Below are positions 60,109 to 64,000 of a stretch of 64,000 nucleotides of DNA, piece by piece. Source of the DNA: JANPPS01 sp965246925 (GTDB lineage: Bacteria > Pseudomonadota > Alphaproteobacteria > Acetobacterales > Acetobacteraceae). Both the position numbers and the translations under genes were made by a program. The stretch lies in the NCBI GenBank assembly GCA_965246925.1, contig OZ251994.1, forward strand, positions 682,001 to 746,000, in the 5' to 3' direction. The notes beneath the pieces were generated by a model. The model searched no databases. It worked only from the letters and a program-made list of their open reading frames with translations, and was not told the DNA's origin. The stretch's first letter is position 1. Each line of letters starts with the position of its first letter.

Positions 60109-61076
60109 AGCAGCTTCAACATGACTTCGATCTCTCCCGGTGTCCCCGCCGCCGCCGCCGCCAACTCAGGATCGATCCGGCGCGTGAGTCCCGACAGAAC
60201 CTTGCCCGCCCCCAATTCCAAGAAGCTCGTCACCCCAATGTCACGGCACGTCACGATGCACTCTTTCCAGCGCACGGTCCCGGTCACTTGCTGCACTAAC
60301 GAGTTGCATATTTCGGCGGGCTCTACAACCTGGTCCGCAGACACATTAGCCACCAGCGGGACCACCGGCTTGCGTATATCGGCCCGGCCCAGCGCATCCC
60401 GCATCACGTTCGCGGCCGGCGCCATCAATGCACAGTGGAACGGCGCAGACACGGGCAACAGCATGGCCCGGCGTATCCCCCGCTCCTTCGCTACCGCGAG
60501 CGCCCGCTCCACCGCGGCCCTGTGCCCTGAAATCACGACCTGGCCACCGCCATTGTCGTTGGCGGCCTCCACCACCTGCTGCTCGGTCCGCCCGTCCTCG
60601 TGCGTCAGCACGGCCGCCTCGGCGCAAATCGCCTGCGCCACGTCCAGCTCCACCCCCAAGATGGCGGCCATCGCCCCCACGCCTGGCGCCACCGCAGCCT
60701 GCATCGCGATACCCCGCTTCCGCAACAGCCGCGCCGCATCCGCGAGCGTGAACGAACCCGCCGCCGCCAGCGCGCTATACTCCCCCAGCGAGTGCCCAGC
60801 CACCAGCACCGCCCTGTCCTCCAGCTTGAACCCGCCCTCATGCTCCAGCACGCGTAAGACGGCGATCGACATGGCCATCAGCGCCGGCTGCGTGTTCTCC
60901 GTCAGCGTCAGCTCTTCCGCCGGGCCCTCGAACATCAGCTTGGACAGCTTCTGCTTCAGCACCTCGTCCACCTCGCCAAACACCTCGCGCGCGGGGGCGA
61001 AGGCGGCAGCCAGGTCGCGGCCCATGCCGACGGCCTGGCTGCCTTGGCCAGGGAAGATGAACGCGTGCACGGGCAT
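60105..61076 (-). CDS. fabD: malonyl-CoA:ACP transacylase FabD
   Basis: Loads malonyl groups onto ACP, 323 aa. FIFPGQGSQAVGMG begins the family region, GHSLGEYSALAAAG carries the nucleophilic Ser and the His lies in the VSAPFHCALM block. The start at 61076 (MPVHAFIFPGQ) excludes an upstream extension without homology. First gene of the fab run on the minus strand. Confidence 0.96.
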   Translation of the reverse strand: MPVHAFIFPGQGSQAVGMGRDLAAAFAPAREVFGEVDEVLKQKLSKLMFEGPAEELTLTENTQPALMAMSIAVLRVLEHEGGFKLEDRAVLVAGHSLGEYSALAAAGSFTLADAARLLRKRGIAMQAAVAPGVGAMAAILGVELDVAQAICAEAAVLTHEDGRTEQQVVEAANDNGGGQVVISGHRAAVERALAVAKERGIRRAMLLPVSAPFHCALMAPAANVMRDALGRADIRKPVVPLVANVSADQVVEPAEICNSLVQQVTGTVRWKECIVTCRDIGVTSFLELGAGKVLSGLTRRIDPELAAAAAGTPGEIEVMLKLL

Positions 61077-61133
61077 CAAGGGAATCCTTTGTGGCAGGGG
61101 CCGCATATCGCGTCCGGCAGGGGCCAAGTCAAA

Positions 61134-61925
61134 TCAGCCGAACGGGTCCGGCTGATACATCACGCGTGTCAGCGTAAGACCGGCCGCCGGCGCCGTCGGC
61201 CCGGCGGCGGCGCGGTGCCGGGCATCCAGCGCGGCGCGGACCTGGGCCGGACGCCACTTCCCCGCCCCTACCAGCTTCAGCGTGCCAACCAGGTTACGCA
61301 CCTGATGATGGAGAAAGCTCCGCGCCTCCGCCGCCACCAGCACATACTCGCCCTGCCGGCAGACCTGCAGCATATCGAGGGTGCGGCAGGGGCTTTTCGC
61401 CTGGCACCCGGCGGCGCGGAACGACGTGAAATCATGCCGGCCCAGCAGCAACTGCGCAGCCTCATGCATCGCCGCCGCGTTCAGCGGCCGGTCCACGTGC
61501 CACACCCGGTCCCGCTCCAGCGCCGGGCGGGCGCGGCGGTTCAAGATTCGGTATTCATAGGCGCGCCCGCGGGCGGAAAACCGCGGGCTCCACCCCGGCG
61601 CAGCGGGTGCGGCTTCGAGTATCACGACCGGATGCGGACGCATGTGATAATTCAGCGCATCCCGCACCTGACCGGCACTCAGGCCGTCCGGCAAGGCGAG
61701 CAACGCCACCTGCCCGGCCGCATGCACCCCGGCATCGGTGCGCCCGGCGGCTACGCTCGGGACCGGCTCACCACCGCTCAGACGCGCGGCGGCGTCTTCC
61801 AGCACCGCCTGAACGGACAAACCATTGTCTTGCCGCTGCCAACCATGAAACCCGGTCCCGTCATACTCGATCTTGAGGGCCCAAGCCGTCAAAGGCGGAC
61901 GGCCCGCGACCCGTTGGGCGGACAA
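61134..61925 (-). CDS. truA: tRNA pseudouridine(38-40) synthase TruA
   Basis: Modifies U38-40 of the tRNA anticodon arm, about 263 aa. The catalytic Asp is in AAGRTDAGVHA; KIEYDGTGFHGWQRQ and FLHHQVRNLVGTL complete the signature. No ATG lies near the start of homology. I place the start at TTG 61925, with GAGG four nt upstream and 4 bp after the fmt stop; another TTG at 61892 is closer to the usual length. The longer open frame overlaps fmt and is not real. Confidence 0.92.
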   Translation of the reverse strand: MSAQRVAGRPPLTAWALKIEYDGTGFHGWQRQDNGLSVQAVLEDAAARLSGGEPVPSVAAGRTDAGVHAAGQVALLALPDGLSAGQVRDALNYHMRPHPVVILEAAPAAPGWSPRFSARGRAYEYRILNRRARPALERDRVWHVDRPLNAAAMHEAAQLLLGRHDFTSFRAAGCQAKSPCRTLDMLQVCRQGEYVLVAAEARSFLHHQVRNLVGTLKLVGAGKWRPAQVRAALDARHRAAAGPTAPAAGLTLTRVMYQPDPFG

Positions 61926-61929
61926 GCCC

Positions 61930-62832
61930 TCATGCCAGCATCGCGCCCGGCAGGATGGGCGTGCCGCGGAGCAGGGCGGCGGCGTCCATAGCCGGGCGCC
62001 CCGGCCGTTGCAGGCGGCGAAGCCGCAGCGCACCCTCGCCCGCGGCCACGAGCAAGGCCGCATCCAGCACCGTGCCGGGCGGGCCATCGCCGGGCTCGGG
62101 CGTCGCGGCCAGCACCTTCACGGCCTCGCTCCCCCAAGCGAACCAGGCCCCGGGCCAGGGAAACAGGCCCCGCACCTGCCGGTCCAGCGCGGCGGCCGGA
62201 CGGGCCCAGTCCAACCGCCCGTCTTCCCGCGTAAGCTTCCGGGCATACGTCGCTCCCTCCGGCTGCGGAACCGCTGGCCGCGCGCCGCGCAGCACCTCCA
62301 GCATCAGCCGCGCGCCGACCTCCGCCAGCACCGGAAGCAGCCCTCCGGCCGTCGTGTCCGGGCCGATTGCCACAGCTTCCCGCGCCAGCATGGGCCCGGT
62401 ATCGAGCCCCGCCGCCATCTGCATGATGGTCACGCCCGTCTCTGCGTCACCGGCCAGTATCGCGGCCTGCACCGGCGCCGCACCGCGCCAGCGCGGGAGG
62501 AGGCTCGCGTGGATATTGAGACACCCCCGCCGCGGCGCATCCAGCATGACCTGCGGCAGGATTTGCCCGTAGGCGGCCACCACCGCCGCATCCAGGTCCA
62601 GCGCCGCAAAAGCCGCATGCTCCGCCTGATCGGAGCGCAGCCGCTCGGGCGTCCGCACCGGCAAACCAAGCGCCAGCGCCGCCCGATGCACCGGGCATGG
62701 CGTAACCGCCTGGCCGCGATGAGCCGGGCGGGGCGGCTGCGCATACACCGCCGCGATCTCGTGCCCGGCCGCATGCAGGGCATGCAGCGCCGGCACAGCG
62801 AAATCCGGGCTGCCCATGAAAGCGAGGCGCAC
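61930..62832 (-). CDS. fmt: methionyl-tRNA formyltransferase
   Basis: Formylates initiator Met-tRNA, 300 aa. RLAFMGSPDFAVPALHAL at the start, HASLLPRWRGAAPVQ (formyl-donor site) and GVTIMQMAAGLDTGPML are diagnostic. The GTG at 62832 is chosen because GGGGGAGG lies eight nt upstream and similarity begins there; the ribosome-binding site is made by a copy of the dispersed C-rich repeat. It follows def by 69 bp and precedes truA, a common order. Confidence 0.95.
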   Translation of the reverse strand: MRLAFMGSPDFAVPALHALHAAGHEIAAVYAQPPRPAHRGQAVTPCPVHRAALALGLPVRTPERLRSDQAEHAAFAALDLDAAVVAAYGQILPQVMLDAPRRGCLNIHASLLPRWRGAAPVQAAILAGDAETGVTIMQMAAGLDTGPMLAREAVAIGPDTTAGGLLPVLAEVGARLMLEVLRGARPAVPQPEGATYARKLTREDGRLDWARPAAALDRQVRGLFPWPGAWFAWGSEAVKVLAATPEPGDGPPGTVLDAALLVAAGEGALRLRRLQRPGRPAMDAAALLRGTPILPGAMLA

Positions 62833-62843
62833 TATGTCGGCCT

Positions 62844-62872
62844 CCCCCTCTCCCGCCGGGCCGGGGTGAGGG
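62844..62872 (+). repeat. dispersed C-rich intergenic repeat, copy 3
   Basis: CCCCCTCTCCCGCCGGGCC then GGGGTGAGGG, a shortened version of the repeats at 12961 and 31284 without the GGGAGAGGG arm. It lies between def and fmt and on the minus strand provides the purine-rich stretch used as the fmt ribosome-binding site. Confidence 0.65.
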
Positions 62873-62901
62873 TGGAGCATGCGGAGCAAGCCTCGGAGAT
62901 A

Positions 62902-63414
62902 TTATCCAACCCGCTGCAGCTTTTGTTCCTTGGCAAGCTTGCGCAGGATGATGTTGCGTTTCAGCGGACTGATATGGTCCACGAACAGCACGCCATCGAG
63001 GTGATCAATCTCATGCTGCAGGCAGGCGGACAGCAAGCCCTCCGCCTCGATCTCCTGACCGGCCCCCTCCGCGTCCGTAAAACGCACCCGCACCTGCGCC
63101 GGGCGGCTCACATCGGCGTAGTGACCCGGCAGCGACAGGCACCCCTCCTCCCGTAGCGCCCATTCATCCGAAACGCCGACGATCTCGGGGTTGATCAGCA
63201 CGATCGGCGACGGCTTGTCCTCTTTCTGCAGGTCAACCACCGCCACCCGAAGCGCCACTCCGACCTGCGGAGCGGCAAGCCCAATGCCGGGTGCGGCATA
63301 CATCGTCTCGAACATCCGGGGCAGCAACGCACGCACCTCCTCCATATGCTCGGGCCCGATACGCCGAGTCTTCATACGAAGCGAGGGGTGCGGTGGTTTG
63401 AGAATGGCAAGCAT
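62902..63414 (-). CDS. def: peptide deformylase
   Basis: Metalloprotease that removes the formyl group from nascent proteins, 170 aa. The three motifs are GIGLAAPQVG, EGCLSLPG (Cys metal ligand) and HEIDHLDG (both His plus catalytic Glu). Upstream of fmt on the same strand. A divergent heat-shock gene starts 129 bp away. Confidence 0.96.
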   Translation of the reverse strand: MLAILKPPHPSLRMKTRRIGPEHMEEVRALLPRMFETMYAAPGIGLAAPQVGVALRVAVVDLQKEDKPSPIVLINPEIVGVSDEWALREEGCLSLPGHYADVSRPAQVRVRFTDAEGAGQEIEAEGLLSACLQHEIDHLDGVLFVDHISPLKRNIILRKLAKEQKLQRVG

Positions 63415-63454
63415 CCGCAGGATGTAACAAGCGGGGACGGACCATTCAATCCGA

Positions 63455-63484
63455 CTTGAACCAGCCTTGAGCTTGCCAACATAA
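63455..63484 (+). promoter_or_regulatory. possible heat-shock (RpoH) promoter of hsp20
   Basis: CTTGAA (63455-63460), 15 bases, then CCAACATAA resembles the RpoH pattern CTTGAA / CCCCATNTA, about 60 bp before the hsp20 ATG. The match in the -10 part is partial. Confidence 0.3.
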
Positions 63485-63543
63485 GCCTACGAAGGCGTGC
63501 CAACCCGGGCGCCGTCACCGCTTCGCTCTAAGGAGGAGGCCCG

Positions 63544-63987
63544 ATGTCCAACACGCGCATGTTCACGTCACCCATGTTCCTCGGCTTCGACCACCTGGAG
63601 CAAATGCTCGAGCGTGCGTCCAAGACCACGGCCGACGGCTACCCGCCCTATAATATCGAGCAGACCGGCCCCTCCGGCCTCCGCATCACCTTAGCAGTGG
63701 CCGGTTTCACGATGGACGACCTGCAAATCACCCAGGAAGACAATCAGCTCGTCATCCGGGGCCGCCAGAACGATGCGGATTCCGATAAGGTCTATCTGCA
63801 CCGTGGCATCGCAGCCCGGCAATTCCAGCGCGCCTTCGTGCTCGCCGAAAGCATCGAGGTCAAGGGTGCCTGGCTGGATAATGGCCTCCTGCATATCGAC
63901 CTCGCCCGGCCGCAACCGGAGGTCCGGGTCAAGACCATCAACATCTCCAAGCGTGGCGGCACCGTGATGGACGGGAGTGCAGAATAG
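63544..63987 (+). CDS. small heat-shock protein Hsp20 (IbpA type)
   Basis: ATP-independent holdase of 147 aa. The alpha-crystallin domain runs from about 35 to 130 (YNIEQTGPSGLRITLAVAGF, LVIRGRQ, FQRAFVLAESIEVKGAWLDNGLLHIDL). AAGGAGGAGG about 5 nt before the ATG is the strongest ribosome-binding site in the window. The C terminus has no clear IxI/V motif beyond KTINISKR. A heat-shock promoter candidate lies upstream; the last 13 bp of the window are non-coding. Confidence 0.93.
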   Translation: MSNTRMFTSPMFLGFDHLEQMLERASKTTADGYPPYNIEQTGPSGLRITLAVAGFTMDDLQITQEDNQLVIRGRQNDADSDKVYLHRGIAARQFQRAFVLAESIEVKGAWLDNGLLHIDLARPQPEVRVKTINISKRGGTVMDGSAE

Positions 63988-64000
63988 CCAGAACTAAACC

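Noticed and set aside
61873..63156. A 427-codon plus-strand open frame
   Set aside because: Antisense to fmt and def, which are certain genes.
1..64000. CRISPR arrays, insertion sequences, phage genes, riboswitches
   Set aside because: No regularly spaced repeats, no transposase or integrase motifs and no riboswitch-like leader that I could recognise. The orphan methyltransferase is the only phage-like gene.

Overview
The window is GC-rich (mid-60s percent by eye), almost fully coding, and carries no transposase, phage structural gene or CRISPR array. DUF1491, the SUV3-like helicase / S4 protein / FdxA / CarD run, the FtsK-type translocase and the FolM-type pteridine reductase next to FolB point to an alphaproteobacterium. 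A free-living, flagellated member of the Rhodospirillales (Acetobacteraceae-like) is my best guess, made from gene content and not from any search.

Layout. 1-4.8 kb: a non-homologous end-joining locus, with ku cut by the window edge and LigD (PE-ligase-polymerase order), split by a PAS-GGDEF-EAL protein. 4.9-9 kb: a permease pair of a carbohydrate ABC importer, msrA, a class II aldolase and an orphan C5-cytosine DNA methyltransferase that overlaps the aldolase tail to tail. 9-12 kb: two tandem OmpA-type outer-membrane proteins and DUF1491. 12-15.7 kb: an NMT1/THI5-type ABC importer, a small Lys-rich protein and a DUF429-like protein. 15.7-19.2 kb: an aldo/keto reductase divergent from an unusual TetR-HAD-ATPase open frame. 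19.3-27 kb: rlmB, tRNA-Thr, a pterin/folate group (folM-folB-deaminase), motAB, a PLP dehydratase and a GT39 glycosyltransferase. 27-32.9 kb: SUV3-like helicase, S4 protein, fdxA, carD, an SRPBCC protein and Bax-inhibitor-1. 32.9-37.4 kb: ybbP-ybbA divergent from tesA-thpR, the arrangement known from E. coli. 37.4-45.5 kb: PEP-CTERM protein, ftsK, amtB-glnK, a UbiH-type hydroxylase and a rhomboid protein. 45.7-54 kb: a large repetitive surface-like protein, a marR-emrA-emrB efflux operon and an amino-acid ABC importer without its ATPase. 54-64 kb: gmk, yicC, mltG, fabF, acpP, a CLC chloride channel, fabG, fabD, truA, fmt, def and a small heat-shock protein.

How genes work together. The minus-strand run from fabD to gmk is the classical fatty-acid cluster (malonyl transfer, ketoreduction, carrier, condensation) with its usual neighbours mltG, yicC and gmk, but a CLC gene sits inside it. 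The def-fmt pair processes formyl-methionine at both ends of initiation, with truA behind it. glnK-amtB is the standard nitrogen-sensing pair. folM-folB plus a zinc deaminase form a compact pterin group.

The most interesting signals are: the in-frame TetR-HAD-P-loop ATPase fusion; two genes (rhomboid, amino-acid permease) whose conserved or membrane N terminus begins upstream of any ordinary start codon; a 71-bp REPIN/MITE-like inverted repeat; and a dispersed C-rich intergenic repeat that in two places supplies the ribosome-binding site of the next gene. No complete, clearly new multi-gene system is evident; the fusion protein is the best candidate for something undescribed.
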